A stretch of 64,000 nucleotides of DNA from positions 186,001-250,000 of the forward strand of contig NZ_FPBO01000002.1 of the NCBI RefSeq assembly GCF_900116645.1, given 5' to 3'. Every line of letters starts with the position of its first letter. Within the stretch, counting starts at the first letter, position 1. The notes under the pieces were generated by a model that worked only from the letters and a program-made list of their open reading frames with translations, did not search any database and was not told the origin of the DNA. A program made the position numbers and the translations under genes. This DNA is from Pseudoduganella namucuonensis (GTDB lineage Bacteria > Pseudomonadota > Gammaproteobacteria > Burkholderiales > Burkholderiaceae_D). Positions 47,150 to 56,402 of this stretch are shown here, in pieces.

Positions 47150-48673
47150 ATGACTGAATATCTTCTCGAGATGAGGGGCATCGTCAAGCAGTTCGGCGGT
47201 GTGCGCGCCTTGAACGGCATCGACATCAAGATCAAGGCCGGCGAATGCGTGGGCCTGTGCGGCGAGAACGGCGCCGGCAAGTCCACCCTGATGAAGGTGC
47301 TGTCCGGGGTCTACCCGCACGGCACCTGGGACGGCGAGATCCTGTGGCGCGGGCAGCCGCTGAGGGCGCAGTCGATACGCGACACCGAGGCGGCCGGCAT
47401 CGTCATCATCCACCAGGAGCTGATGCTGGTGCCGGAACTGACGGTGGCCGAGAACATCTTCCTCGGCAACGAGATCACGCTGCCGGGCGGCCGCCTGGAC
47501 TACGCGGCCATGAACCGCCGCGCCGAGGAGCTGCTGGCCGAGCTCAATATCCGCGACGTGAACGTGGTGCTGCCGGTGAAGAACTACGGCGGCGGCCACC
47601 AGCAGCTGATCGAGATCGCCAAGGCGCTGAACAAGCAGGCCAAGCTGCTGATCCTGGACGAGCCGTCTTCTTCGCTGACGGCGTCCGAGATCGAGGTGCT
47701 GCTCAACATCATCCACGCGCTCAAGGCCAAGGGCGTGACCTGCGTGTACATCTCGCACAAGCTGGACGAGGTGGCGGCCATCTGCGACACCATCGTCGTG
47801 ATCCGCGACGGCCAGCACATCGCCACCACGGCGATGAGCGAGATGAACATCGACCGCATCATCGCGCAGATGGTGGGGCGCGAGATGAACCAGCTGTATC
47901 CGCAACGCCGGCACGCGCCGGGCGAGGTGGTGTTCGAGGCGCGCAACATCACCTGCTACGACGCCGACAATCCGCAGCGCAAGCGGGTCGACAACATCTC
48001 CTTCTCGCTGCGCCAGGGCGAGATCCTGGGCATCGCGGGGCTGGTGGGGGCGGGCCGCACCGAGCTGGTCTCGGCCATCTTCGGCGCCTACCAGGGCGCC
48101 TTCGAGGGCGAGGTGCTGCTGCGCGGCGAGAGGCTGGACACGTCCACGCCGCGCAAGGCCATCGAATGCGGGCTGGCGATGGTGCCGGAGGACCGCAAGC
48201 AGCACGGCATCATCCCCGACATGAGCGTGGGGCAGAACATCACGATGTCGGTGCTGCACGAGTTCTCGCGCGGCACGCGGATCGACCAGGAGGCGGAGCT
48301 GAAGACGATACGCGGCGAGATCGCCAGCGTGCGGCTGAAGACGGCGAGCCCCTTCCTGCCGATCACCGGGCTGTCCGGCGGCAACCAGCAGAAGGCGGTG
48401 CTGTCGAAGATGCTGCTGACGAAACCGAAGATCCTGATCCTGGACGAGCCCACGCGCGGCGTGGACGTGGGCGCCAAGTTCGAGATCTACCAGTTGATGT
48501 TCGACCTGGCCAGCCAGGGCATGTCCATCATCATGGTGTCGTCGGAGCTGGCCGAGGTGCTGGGCATCTCCGACCGCGTGCTGGTGATCGGCGAAGGCAA
48601 GTTGCGGGGCGATTTCGTCAACGACAATCTGAGCCAGGAAACCGTCCTCACCGCCGCCCTCGACCAGACATAG
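47150..48673 (+). CDS. xylG: D-xylose ABC transporter, ATPase with two cassettes
   Basis: 507 aa. Two ABC domains: first with Walker [15 protein letters not shown], signature region [15 protein letters not shown] and Walker [13 protein letters not shown]; second with the degenerate Walker [13 protein letters not shown], signature [15 protein letters not shown] and Walker [15 protein letters not shown]. This sugar-importer layout, with [19 protein letters not shown], fits XylG. It energises xylose uptake. Ten bases separate it from xylF. Confidence 0.95.
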   Translation: MTEYLLEMRGIVKQFGGVRALNGIDIKIKAGECVGLCGENGAGKSTLMKVLSGVYPHGTWDGEILWRGQPLRAQSIRDTEAAGIVIIHQELMLVPELTVAENIFLGNEITLPGGRLDYAAMNRRAEELLAELNIRDVNVVLPVKNYGGGHQQLIEIAKALNKQAKLLILDEPSSSLTASEIEVLLNIIHALKAKGVTCVYISHKLDEVAAICDTIVVIRDGQHIATTAMSEMNIDRIIAQMVGREMNQLYPQRRHAPGEVVFEARNITCYDADNPQRKRVDNISFSLRQGEILGIAGLVGAGRTELVSAIFGAYQGAFEGEVLLRGERLDTSTPRKAIECGLAMVPEDRKQHGIIPDMSVGQNITMSVLHEFSRGTRIDQEAELKTIRGEIASVRLKTASPFLPITGLSGGNQQKAVLSKMLLTKPKILILDEPTRGVDVGAKFEIYQLMFDLASQGMSIIMVSSELAEVLGISDRVLVIGEGKLRGDFVNDNLSQETVLTAALDQT

Positions 48674-48700
48674 CCCGCCTTCAAGCGGCGTCAGCCGCCG

Positions 48701-48787
48701 TTTGGGGTCAGACCCCAAAGCGGCGTCAGCGGCAGGCGCCGGCCGGAAAAAGCGGCGTCAACAGCGGCTCGGGGTCTGACCCCAAAG
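48701..48787. repeat. pair of GGGGTC-type REP palindromes between xylG and xylH
   Basis: TTTGGGGTCAGACCCCAAA (48701-48719) is itself palindromic apart from its centre, and GGGGTCTGACCCCAAAG starts at 48771. Each is flanked by GCGGCG. The two units are in inverted orientation with 67 bp between their starts, the structure of a REPIN. The 159-bp xylG-xylH gap holds little else besides short GCGGCGTCA repeats. Confidence 0.8.
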
Positions 48788-48832
48788 CGGCGTAGACAGT
48801 GGCGATATCCATTCATTCAATCAAGAGTTCTC

Positions 48833-49966
48833 ATGAACATTAAAAAGCTGTTCACCCAGTACAAGATGCTGGCCCTGCTGATCGCCATCGCGCTGATCTG
48901 GGGTTTCTTCAGCATGAAGACCGACGGCGGCTTCATCTCGCCGCGCAACCTCTCCAACCTGATGCGCCAAATGGCCATCACCGGCATCGTTGCCTGCGGC
49001 ATGTCGCTGGTGATCATCGCCGGCGAGATCGACCTCTCGGTCGGCTCTCTGCTGGGCCTGCTGGGCGGCGTCGCCGCCGTCATGGACGTCACCCACCACC
49101 TGCCCCTGCCCCTCAACCTGCTGGTGGTGCTGGGCCTGGGCCTGGTGATCGGCCTGTTCAACGGCTACCTCACCGCCTACCTCAACATCCCCTCCTTCAT
49201 CGTCGGCCTGGGCGGGATGCTGGCCTACCGCGGCATCGTGCTGGGCGTGACCGGCGGCATGACCGTCGCCCCCGTCTCGGACGACATGGTCTACCTGGGC
49301 CAGGGCTACCTGTCCTCGCAACTGGGCGCGCTGCTGGGCCTCGCGCTGTTCGGCGTGGCGGTGGCGCTCACCTGGCAGCAGCGCCGCAACCGCGCGCAGC
49401 ACGGCCTGGACCTGGCGCCGCTGTGGCGCGACGCCCTGAAGGTGCTGGCCGTGGGCGCGGCGGTGACGGCCTTCGTCGTCACGCTCAACTCCTACGAGGG
49501 CATCCCGCTGCCGGTGCTGCTGCTGCTCGCGCTGCTGGGCATTTTCACCTACGTCACCACCCAGACCGTGTTCGGCCGCCGCGTCTACGCGGTGGGCAGC
49601 AACATGGAGGCGACCCGCCTGTCCGGCATCAACGTGCAGGCGGTGAAGCTGTGGATCTTCGGCATCATGGGCCTGATGTGCGCCCTGGCCGGCGTGATCA
49701 ACACGGCGCGCCTGGCGGCCGGCTCCCCCTCGGCCGGCACCTCCGGCGAACTGGACGCGATCGCGGCCTGCTTCATCGGCGGCACCTCCATGCGCGGCGG
49801 CTCCGGCACCGTGTACGGCGCGCTGATCGGCGCGCTGGTCATGGCCAGCCTGGACAACGGCATGTCCATGCTGGACGTGGACACCTACTGGCAGATGATC
49901 GTCAAGGGCCTGATCCTCACGCTGGCCGTGTGGGTCGACGTCAGCACGCGCTCGGCCAGGCGCTAA
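48833..49966 (+). CDS. xylH: D-xylose ABC transporter permease
   Basis: 377 aa, about ten transmembrane helices. The BPD_transp_2 signature is present: GMSLVIIAGEIDLSVGSLLGLLGG, NIPSFIVGLGGMLAYRGIVLGVTGG, FGRRVYAVGSNMEATRLSGINV and IAACFIGGTSMRGGSGTVYGALIGAL. The XylH type has a long loop in the middle (about 185-210, Arg-rich). It forms the membrane channel for xylose. AAGAG precedes the ATG. It is separated from xylG by the REP pair, which may alter mRNA stability. Confidence 0.94.
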   Translation: MNIKKLFTQYKMLALLIAIALIWGFFSMKTDGGFISPRNLSNLMRQMAITGIVACGMSLVIIAGEIDLSVGSLLGLLGGVAAVMDVTHHLPLPLNLLVVLGLGLVIGLFNGYLTAYLNIPSFIVGLGGMLAYRGIVLGVTGGMTVAPVSDDMVYLGQGYLSSQLGALLGLALFGVAVALTWQQRRNRAQHGLDLAPLWRDALKVLAVGAAVTAFVVTLNSYEGIPLPVLLLLALLGIFTYVTTQTVFGRRVYAVGSNMEATRLSGINVQAVKLWIFGIMGLMCALAGVINTARLAAGSPSAGTSGELDAIAACFIGGTSMRGGSGTVYGALIGALVMASLDNGMSMLDVDTYWQMIVKGLILTLAVWVDVSTRSARR

Positions 49967-50004
49967 CAAGACCGCATAAAAACAAACAGTTGGAGACAGC
50001 ATCG

Positions 50005-52392
50005 ATGAGCAGCAAGCGCAGGCAGTTCCTTTCCTCCGTGTCCGGCCTGGCCGGGCTGGCCGTGTTGCCGGCGCCGATGGCGCTGGCCGCGGCGGCGCCG
50101 GTGTACAAAACCCCGTCCGCGCCGGTCGCCGCGCGCGTGAAGGACCTGCTGGCGCGCATGACGCTGGAGGAGAAGATCGCGCAGATGCAGTGCATCTGGG
50201 GCCAGAAGGGCAAGATCGAGGACGTCGACGGCAACTTCGTTCCCGCCAAGGCGACCCAGGCCTATCCGCACGGGATGGGCATGCTGGCGCGGCCCTCCGA
50301 CCGCCAGGGCAAGGCCGAGGGCAGCGTGGCGGGCGACACCGGCGAACGCCCCAACCGCGGCGCCGCCGCCACCGCCACCTATGTGAACGCGGTGCAGAAA
50401 TGGGCGCTGGAGCAGACCCGCCTGGGCATCCCGCTGTTCATGCACGAGGAGGCGCTGCACGGCTACGCGGCGCGCGACGCCACCAGCTTCCCGCAGGCGA
50501 TCGCGCTGGCGTCGACCTTCGACCCGGCCCTGGTGCGACGCGTCTTCGGCGTGGCGGCGCGCGAGATGCGCGCGCGCGGCGCCAACTTCGCGCTGGCGCC
50601 GGTGGTGGACGTGGCGCGCGATCCGCGCTGGGGTCGCATCGAGGAGACCTACGGCGAGGACCCGCACGTCTGCGCCGAGATCGGCAAGGCCGCCGTGCTG
50701 GGCTTCGCCGGCGAGGACAAGCGGCTGGCCAGGGACAAGGTCTACGTCACGCTCAAGCACATGACGGGCCACGGCCAGCCGGAGAGCGGCACCAACATCG
50801 GCCCCGCCGAGGTCAGCGAGCGCACGCTGCGCGAGGAGTTCTTCCCGCCGTTCGAAAGGCTGGTGAGGGAGACCAACGTGGGCGCGATCATGCCGTCGTA
50901 TAACGAGATCGGCGGCGTGCCCTCGCACGCCAGCCACTGGCTGCTGACCAAGGTGGCGCGCGGCGAATGGGGCTTCAAGGGCCTGATGGTGTCCGACTAC
51001 TTCGGCGTCAAGGAACTGGTCACGCGCCACAAGCTGGTGGACAGCGACAAGGAGGCCGGCTACCGCGCCGTCAAGGCCGGCGTGGACATCGAGACCCCCG
51101 ACCCGGGCGGCTACACCACGCTGGGCGAACTGGTGAAGGAGAAGCGCGTCTCCGTGGCGGAGATCGACGCGGTGGTGGCCCGCGTGCTGGAACTGAAGTT
51201 CCAGGCCGGCCTGTTCGAGAACCCCTACGCCGACGTGGCCAGCGCCGACAAGTTGACCGCCGCGCCGGACGCGGTGGCGCTGGCGCGCGAGGCGGCGCAA
51301 CGCGCGGTGGTGCTGCTGAAGAACGACAAGGGATTGCTGCCGCTGAACCCGAAAAAGGTGGGCAAGCTGCTGCTGCTCGGCACCCACGCCAAGGACACGC
51401 CCATCGGCGGCTACTCGGACGTGCCGCGCCACGTGGTGTCCGTCTACGAGGGCCTGAAGGCCGAGAGCGAGGCGCAGGGCTTCGAACTGGCGTACGCCGA
51501 GGGCGTGCGCCTCACCGCCAGCCGCAGCTGGGGCGCGGACAAGATCGAGTTCACGCCGCCCGAGGTGAACGCGAAGCTGATCGCCGAGGCGGTGGAGGCG
51601 GCCAAATCGGCCGACACCATCGTCATGGTGCTGGGTGATAACGAACAGACCAGCCGCGAGGCCTGGGCCGACCAGCACCTGGGCGACCGCGTGGGCCTGG
51701 ACATGCTGGGCCAGCAGAACGACCTGGCCAAGGCCATCTTCGACCTGGGCAAGCCCACCGTCGTGTTCCTGCTGAACGGCCGCCCCCTGTCGGTGAACCT
51801 GCTGGCCGAGCGCGCGCACGCGCTGGTGGAGGGCTGGTACCTGGGCCAGGAGACCGGCCACGCGGCGGCAGACATCCTGTTCGGCCGCGCCAACCCGGGC
51901 GGCAAGCTGCCGGTCTCCATCGCGCGCCACGTGGGCCAGTTGCCGATCTTCTACAACCACAAGCCGTCGGCGCGGCGCGGTTATATCGACGGCTCGACCA
52001 AGCCGCTCTACCCCTTCGGCTTTGGGCTCAGCTATACAAGCTTCGCGATCTCCGCGCCGCGGCTGGCCAGGGCCAGTATCCGCGCCGGCGAATCGACCAG
52101 GGTGGAAGTGGACGTGAGCAACACCGGCGCGCTGGCCGGCGACGAGGTGGTGCAGATCTACATCCGCGACGACGTCAGTTCCGTGACGCGGCCCGTGCTC
52201 GAGCTCAAGGCCTTCCGGCGCGTGACGCTGGCGCCGGGCGAGAAGCGCACGCTCGGCTTCGACATCAAGCCTTCCGACCTGTGGTTCTTCAACACCGACA
52301 TGAAGCGCGTGGTGGAGCCGGGCTCGTTCACCATCCACGCCGGCCCGGACAGCGTAAACCTGAAATCGGCGAAGCTGATGGTGACGGCCTAA
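50005..52392 (+). CDS. GH3 beta-xylosidase/beta-glucosidase, Tat-exported
   Basis: 795 aa from an ATG with GGAG upstream. The N-terminus MSSKRRQFLSSVSGLAGLAV is a twin-arginine signal. Domains: GH3 N-terminal TIM barrel (about 50-370) with KHMTGHGQPE and the nucleophile Asp331 in LMVSDYFGV, GH3 C-terminal alpha/beta domain (about 410-630) with GDNEQTSREAWADQHLGDR, and a fibronectin-III-like domain (from about 690). Acting after the xylanase and alpha-glucuronidases, it most probably releases xylose from xylo-oligosaccharides; beta-glucosidase activity cannot be excluded. It begins 38 bp after xylH, so it is likely in the same operon. Confidence 0.92.
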   Translation: MSSKRRQFLSSVSGLAGLAVLPAPMALAAAAPVYKTPSAPVAARVKDLLARMTLEEKIAQMQCIWGQKGKIEDVDGNFVPAKATQAYPHGMGMLARPSDRQGKAEGSVAGDTGERPNRGAAATATYVNAVQKWALEQTRLGIPLFMHEEALHGYAARDATSFPQAIALASTFDPALVRRVFGVAAREMRARGANFALAPVVDVARDPRWGRIEETYGEDPHVCAEIGKAAVLGFAGEDKRLARDKVYVTLKHMTGHGQPESGTNIGPAEVSERTLREEFFPPFERLVRETNVGAIMPSYNEIGGVPSHASHWLLTKVARGEWGFKGLMVSDYFGVKELVTRHKLVDSDKEAGYRAVKAGVDIETPDPGGYTTLGELVKEKRVSVAEIDAVVARVLELKFQAGLFENPYADVASADKLTAAPDAVALAREAAQRAVVLLKNDKGLLPLNPKKVGKLLLLGTHAKDTPIGGYSDVPRHVVSVYEGLKAESEAQGFELAYAEGVRLTASRSWGADKIEFTPPEVNAKLIAEAVEAAKSADTIVMVLGDNEQTSREAWADQHLGDRVGLDMLGQQNDLAKAIFDLGKPTVVFLLNGRPLSVNLLAERAHALVEGWYLGQETGHAAADILFGRANPGGKLPVSIARHVGQLPIFYNHKPSARRGYIDGSTKPLYPFGFGLSYTSFAISAPRLARASIRAGESTRVEVDVSNTGALAGDEVVQIYIRDDVSSVTRPVLELKAFRRVTLAPGEKRTLGFDIKPSDLWFFNTDMKRVVEPGSFTIHAGPDSVNLKSAKLMVTA

Positions 52393-52399
52393 TCCCGAC

Positions 52400-52423
52400 G
52401 CCGCCCCGGTCACGCGGGGCGGC
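52400..52423. terminator. GC hairpin after the GH3 gene
   Basis: GCCGCCCC (52400-52407) pairs with GGGGCGGC (52416-52423), 7 bp after the GH3 stop. No T run follows. Confidence 0.35.
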
Positions 52424-52542
52424 CCCGCCGGATGCGCGCGGGCCCCCGCCGTGCGCCGGCATCCATTGTGTTGGCCAGCCCACAGACAGGTCCGCCGCGA
52501 CGGCGCATCCTGAGCGGATACTTCCGCTGCAAGGTGAACATC

Positions 52543-55302
52543 ATGTTGCCCGTCACAAACTCAACCAGTGCGGCGAGCGCATCCGCCGTCCAGCCCGTCA
52601 ATTCCACGACGGACACGGCGGCGCCCGCCGCCACCGCGGCGGCCGGCACGGCCGCCGCCTCCAAGGTCGACTTTTCCGACCTGGCGCAATTCCTGTCGTC
52701 GGTCGCGCTGAGCCGCCGGCAACTGCTGGAACTGCAGGGTTCCCTCTCCACCACACAGCCCACCGCCGCCGAGCTGGCCCTGCTGACCGAGGCGGCCGAC
52801 AATCTGGCGCTGTCGTTCAACCAGTTGCCCGCCGCGTCGGTGGACCTGATCCCGCCGCTGGCGGACCAGGACGGCGGCGGCACCCTGGCCGAGCGGCTGG
52901 CCGAGGCGCTGCGCCGCGACGGCGCCGACACCACGCCGGGCGGACCGGTGTCCTCGACCACGCTGGCCGGCCTGGGCCTGACCCTGGGCGCGCTGGCGCC
53001 CGCCTCCGGCACCGATATCCTGAACGTCGACGCCAACGTGCTGCGCGCCGCCTTCGAGCTGGACCGCGACGGCACGCTGACCCTGCTGACGCGCACCACC
53101 GACGCCTTCAACACCCTGGGCAACGCCGCCGCCCGCCAGACCAGCGCCGCCGCCGCGCTGGCCGGCGACACGCCCACACCCGCCGACCTGCTACCGGAGA
53201 CCCCGGCCTCGCAAACCCTGCTGGCCGACCTGGCGCTGCGCGACGCGCTGTCCGAATCGGCCACCACGCCCGCCGAGCTGCTGCGCCAGCAGCAACTGGC
53301 GGTCGCCCGGCAGGCCGCCGCCGAGCAGGCCGACGCCCGGCAGGAAACGCAGGCCGACCGCCTCGCCGCGGACCAGGCCGCGCGCGACCGCCAGCTCAAC
53401 ACCACGCGCGAGGAGGACCTGGCCGCGACCGCGCTGGCCGAGCGCATGGCGGCCGAGCGCCAGGCCGCCGCCGCCGGGCGGGAGGACGCCGCGCAGGACC
53501 GCGCCACGCTGGCCCAGCGCACCGAGACGCTGCGCCAGGAGCTGGACCGCGCCGCGCGCGGCGAATTGATCGAACAGGAACTCCAGTCGCGCCAGGAGGC
53601 GGCGCGGATCGCCACGGCGCAGGAATCCACGGCCACGCAAGCCGAGCTGCAGGCGCGCGCAAGGCTGCAAGCCGGCCAACAGCTCACCGCACTGGAAGAC
53701 CGGCAAACGGCGGACCGCGCCACCACCGAAACACAGCAGGCCAATCGCGCCACGGCGGACCGCGTGAACGCCGCGGCGCGCGAGGCCGTTGGCGCCGAGG
53801 CCCAGCGCACGGAAACGCAAACCGTGCAGGACCGTATCACCGCCCAGCGCCTGGAGACCGAGGCCGCCAACGCCGGACGCCGGGAGGACACGCGATTGCA
53901 AGCAACGGCCACCGCCGAGGCGCGGGACGAGGCGACGACCGCCGCGCGCACCGAAGCGCAGCGCGTGGGCGACCAGCGCCTCGACACGCAGCGGCAAACC
54001 GCAGCAACGCAAGCGAACGCCCGCGCCGACACCGACGCGCAGGCGGAACGGGTGGAAGCCGAACGCGCCGCCACCGCGCAGCGCACCGCCACGCGGGCCG
54101 GCGCCCGCGCCACCGAGGACGCCCAGGCCGACCGCCTCGCAACCGAACGCCAGGGCGCCGCCACGCAAACCGCCGCGCGCGCGGCCACCGACGCGCAATC
54201 GGATCGCGCCATGGCCGATCGCCTGGCCACCGAACGTCAAACCGCCACGGCACAAGCCAGCACGCGCGTGGCGGCCGACGCGCAGGCGGATCGGGCCGAG
54301 GCCGACCGTCTCGCGGCCGAGCGCCAGAGCGCCGCCACGCAAACCACCGCGCGCGTGGCAGGCGACGCCCAGGCAGAGCGCGTCGCCGCGGACCGCACGG
54401 CGACCGATCGTGCGGCGACCGACCGGCTGACCGCCGAGCGCCAGGCCAACGCGCCCCAGGCCGCGCGCGCCGGCGAGGCCACCCTCGCCGACGACCGGCT
54501 GGCCGCCGAGCGGCTCAACGACACGCGCCGCGACGCGGCGGCGCAAGCCGGCACCCGCACGCAGGCGGAGATCGCCGATGACCGCCGGGCCGCCGAGACG
54601 CAAGCCAGCCGCGCAGCCACCGAGCGCCTGGCCGCTGCGCGCCGGTTGAACGCCGGCCAGGTCGACAACCAGGCGGCCGCCACGCTGGCCGAGCGCCAGG
54701 CGGCCGCCACCCAGGCGCAGGACCGGTTGCAAACCACCGCCCGCACCACCGCCCAGACCGAGGCGGCGCGCGCGGACCGGCAAGCTGCCTCGCTGGCGGC
54801 GGCCAACCGCGGCGCGGCGGACCGCGCCGCCGCCGAGCGCCAGCGACTGGCCACGCCGCCCGAGACCCAGGACGCCGCCGCGACGGCTGCGGCCCAGCGC
54901 GCGGCCGACGCGCGCATCGCGGCCGAGCAGCAGGCCGCGCGCGGCCTGACGGGCCTGGAACAGAACACCGCGCGCCAGGCCGACCTGGACCGGCAGGCGC
55001 GGCTGAACGCGGACACCGCCGCCGAGGCGCAGGCCGAGGCCAATGCCAGAGCGGCCGTGCAGGCGGCGGAAACGCAACGGGCCGCGCTGGCCAGCGCGGC
55101 CAACAATCCACAGGCGCCGACGGCGGCCAATCCCGCCGTGGCGGCCGCCATCGCCGCCTACAACACGGCCAACATCGCGGCCGCCAGCGGCCGTGCGCCG
55201 GCGCCCGCGCCGCGCGCGGACCGCGTGCCACCGGCGCCGCCGGTCACGCCGGTGCAGCCGGTCGATATCGCGGGCGGCGAGACCGGCCGCACGAAGCGCT
55301 AG
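52543..55302 (+). CDS. 919-aa Ala/Arg/Gln-rich coiled-coil repeat protein, unknown
   Basis: Start at the ATG preceded by GCAAGGTGAA. Residues 1-40 are Ala/Ser/Thr-rich and disordered; 41-240 is a mixed region (KVDFSDLAQFLSSVALSRRQ); about 245-850 is a nearly unbroken helix of Ala, Arg, Gln, Glu, Asp and Thr without Lys, Cys, Trp, Phe, Tyr or His and with only three prolines. A repeat of 24-29 residues starting DAQADR or DAQAER is seen at 498, 526, 550, 579 and 608, each with an LATERQ- or LAAERQ-like block. Only two Lys occur in the whole protein (41 and 918). The end (855-919) is Pro/Ala-rich. No signal peptide. I recognise no family; a filament or surface-associated scaffold is one possibility. 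Confidence 0.75.
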   Translation: MLPVTNSTSAASASAVQPVNSTTDTAAPAATAAAGTAAASKVDFSDLAQFLSSVALSRRQLLELQGSLSTTQPTAAELALLTEAADNLALSFNQLPAASVDLIPPLADQDGGGTLAERLAEALRRDGADTTPGGPVSSTTLAGLGLTLGALAPASGTDILNVDANVLRAAFELDRDGTLTLLTRTTDAFNTLGNAAARQTSAAAALAGDTPTPADLLPETPASQTLLADLALRDALSESATTPAELLRQQQLAVARQAAAEQADARQETQADRLAADQAARDRQLNTTREEDLAATALAERMAAERQAAAAGREDAAQDRATLAQRTETLRQELDRAARGELIEQELQSRQEAARIATAQESTATQAELQARARLQAGQQLTALEDRQTADRATTETQQANRATADRVNAAAREAVGAEAQRTETQTVQDRITAQRLETEAANAGRREDTRLQATATAEARDEATTAARTEAQRVGDQRLDTQRQTAATQANARADTDAQAERVEAERAATAQRTATRAGARATEDAQADRLATERQGAATQTAARAATDAQSDRAMADRLATERQTATAQASTRVAADAQADRAEADRLAAERQSAATQTTARVAGDAQAERVAADRTATDRAATDRLTAERQANAPQAARAGEATLADDRLAAERLNDTRRDAAAQAGTRTQAEIADDRRAAETQASRAATERLAAARRLNAGQVDNQAAATLAERQAAATQAQDRLQTTARTTAQTEAARADRQAASLAAANRGAADRAAAERQRLATPPETQDAAATAAAQRAADARIAAEQQAARGLTGLEQNTARQADLDRQARLNADTAAEAQAEANARAAVQAAETQRAALASAANNPQAPTAANPAVAAAIAAYNTANIAAASGRAPAPAPRADRVPPAPPVTPVQPVDIAGGETGRTKR

Positions 55303-55492
55303 GGGCCCCAGTCCGCCCGCCCGGGTCCACCCAGGCCCGTTCCGGCCATCCCGGGCCGCGCGGGCCGAGGCTTTGCAACACAACCACGCCGGCAGAGGCG
55401 CGCGCGCAACGCCGAGGTCGCCTCCGGCGGGAGAAACAGCCCGCCGGGGCCGTTTTCTGCAATAATTCCCCGTCGATTCCTACAGGCCACGC

Positions 55493-56287
55493 ATGTCTTC
55501 AGCTGGCGATCTTGCCAAAAAACGCGCTTTCCTCCTGGGCTGCGCACTGCTCTGCGCCACCGCGCTGCCCCCGGCGCGCGCCCAAACTGCGCCGCGCACC
55601 ATCCCTCTGCTATTGGGCGACGCGCTGGACGCGAAGGGCAAGCAAAAGCCGATGCTGGCCTGGCGCCGCAAGCTGTTCGACCAACTGGAACAAGAGCTTG
55701 GCGTCACCTTCGACATCAAGGTCTACCCGTGGCCGCGCGCCGAGCGCAACGCGCGCGAGGGCGCGGGCCTGATCTTCGGCCTACCCAAGACGCCCGAGCG
55801 CGAGCGCGCGCTGCGTTATTCGGACGCCGCCGCCAGCAACACGCTGTGGCTGGTCACGCGCAGCGACGCCACCTTCCCCTTCCAGAGGCTGTACGACCTG
55901 CGCGGCAAGACGGTGGGCGCGGTGCGCGGTTACAGCTACGGCGACGAGTTCGAACGCCAGCGCAACCGCCTGTTCCGCGTGGACGAGGACATCGCCTCGC
56001 GCGCGTCCCGGCTGCAGCGCCTGTTGCTGAAGCGGGTGGACGCGGTGCTGCTGTACCAGCCCAGCTGGGAGACGGCGCCGGAGATCGAGGCCAACATCCG
56101 CGGCTTCATCGCGCCCTATGCGCGGGAACTGGGCATCCCGCCGGCCGTCAGCCTGTCGGTGCTGCCGCATCCCGTGCAGGTTGAAAACGGCCAGCACTTC
56201 GCCATCGCGCCCGGCCAGGACGACGGCTTGATAGAACGTATCAACGCGGCGCTGGCGCGCCTGCGCAAGACGGTGGCGACCCGCTAA
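55493..56287 (+). CDS. periplasmic substrate-binding-domain protein (SBP_bac_3 type)
   Basis: 264 aa with a signal peptide (about 1-30, ending PPARAQ). The mature part has the two-lobed fold of family 3 solute-binding proteins: VTFDIKVYPWPRAERNAREG, LIFGLPKTPERERALRYSD, LWLVTRSDATFPFQRLYDLRGKTVGAVRGYSYGDEF and VDAVLLYQPSW. No ABC permease or ATPase genes are adjacent, so it may be an orphan receptor or sensor. Ligand unknown; amino acid-like compounds are usual. The 190 bp before it, after the 919-aa gene, show only GC-rich DNA. Confidence 0.8.
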   Translation: MSSAGDLAKKRAFLLGCALLCATALPPARAQTAPRTIPLLLGDALDAKGKQKPMLAWRRKLFDQLEQELGVTFDIKVYPWPRAERNAREGAGLIFGLPKTPERERALRYSDAAASNTLWLVTRSDATFPFQRLYDLRGKTVGAVRGYSYGDEFERQRNRLFRVDEDIASRASRLQRLLLKRVDAVLLYQPSWETAPEIEANIRGFIAPYARELGIPPAVSLSVLPHPVQVENGQHFAIAPGQDDGLIERINAALARLRKTVATR

Positions 56288-56402
56288 AACCGAAGGAAAT
56301 GCGGAAAACGCGGTCCGGGAGAGTTTCGGCTTGCCCTGTCCCGCCGCGCGTGGGGATAATGCTCGCGCATATCGACGGCATATCGACCACAAGGAGATCA
56401 GA

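Noticed and set aside
48674-48832. Considered as an insertion sequence end or attachment site
   Set aside because: No transposase or integrase gene, no tRNA gene and no target duplication is visible; the paired short palindromes fit a REPIN better.
53965-54480. DNA repeats within the 919-aa gene considered as a CRISPR array or satellite
   Set aside because: Units vary in length (24-29 codons) and sequence, keep the reading frame and have no constant repeat with unique spacers, so they are protein repeats.
52410-55383. Two long minus-strand frames (606 and 730 codons) opposite the 919-aa repeat protein
   Set aside because: They follow from the repetitive GC-rich codons of the plus-strand gene; they run into unlikely Arg/Ser/Cys- or Gly/Arg-rich proteins and have no ribosome sites. 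The plus-strand frame has a plausible start and an ordered N-terminal part.
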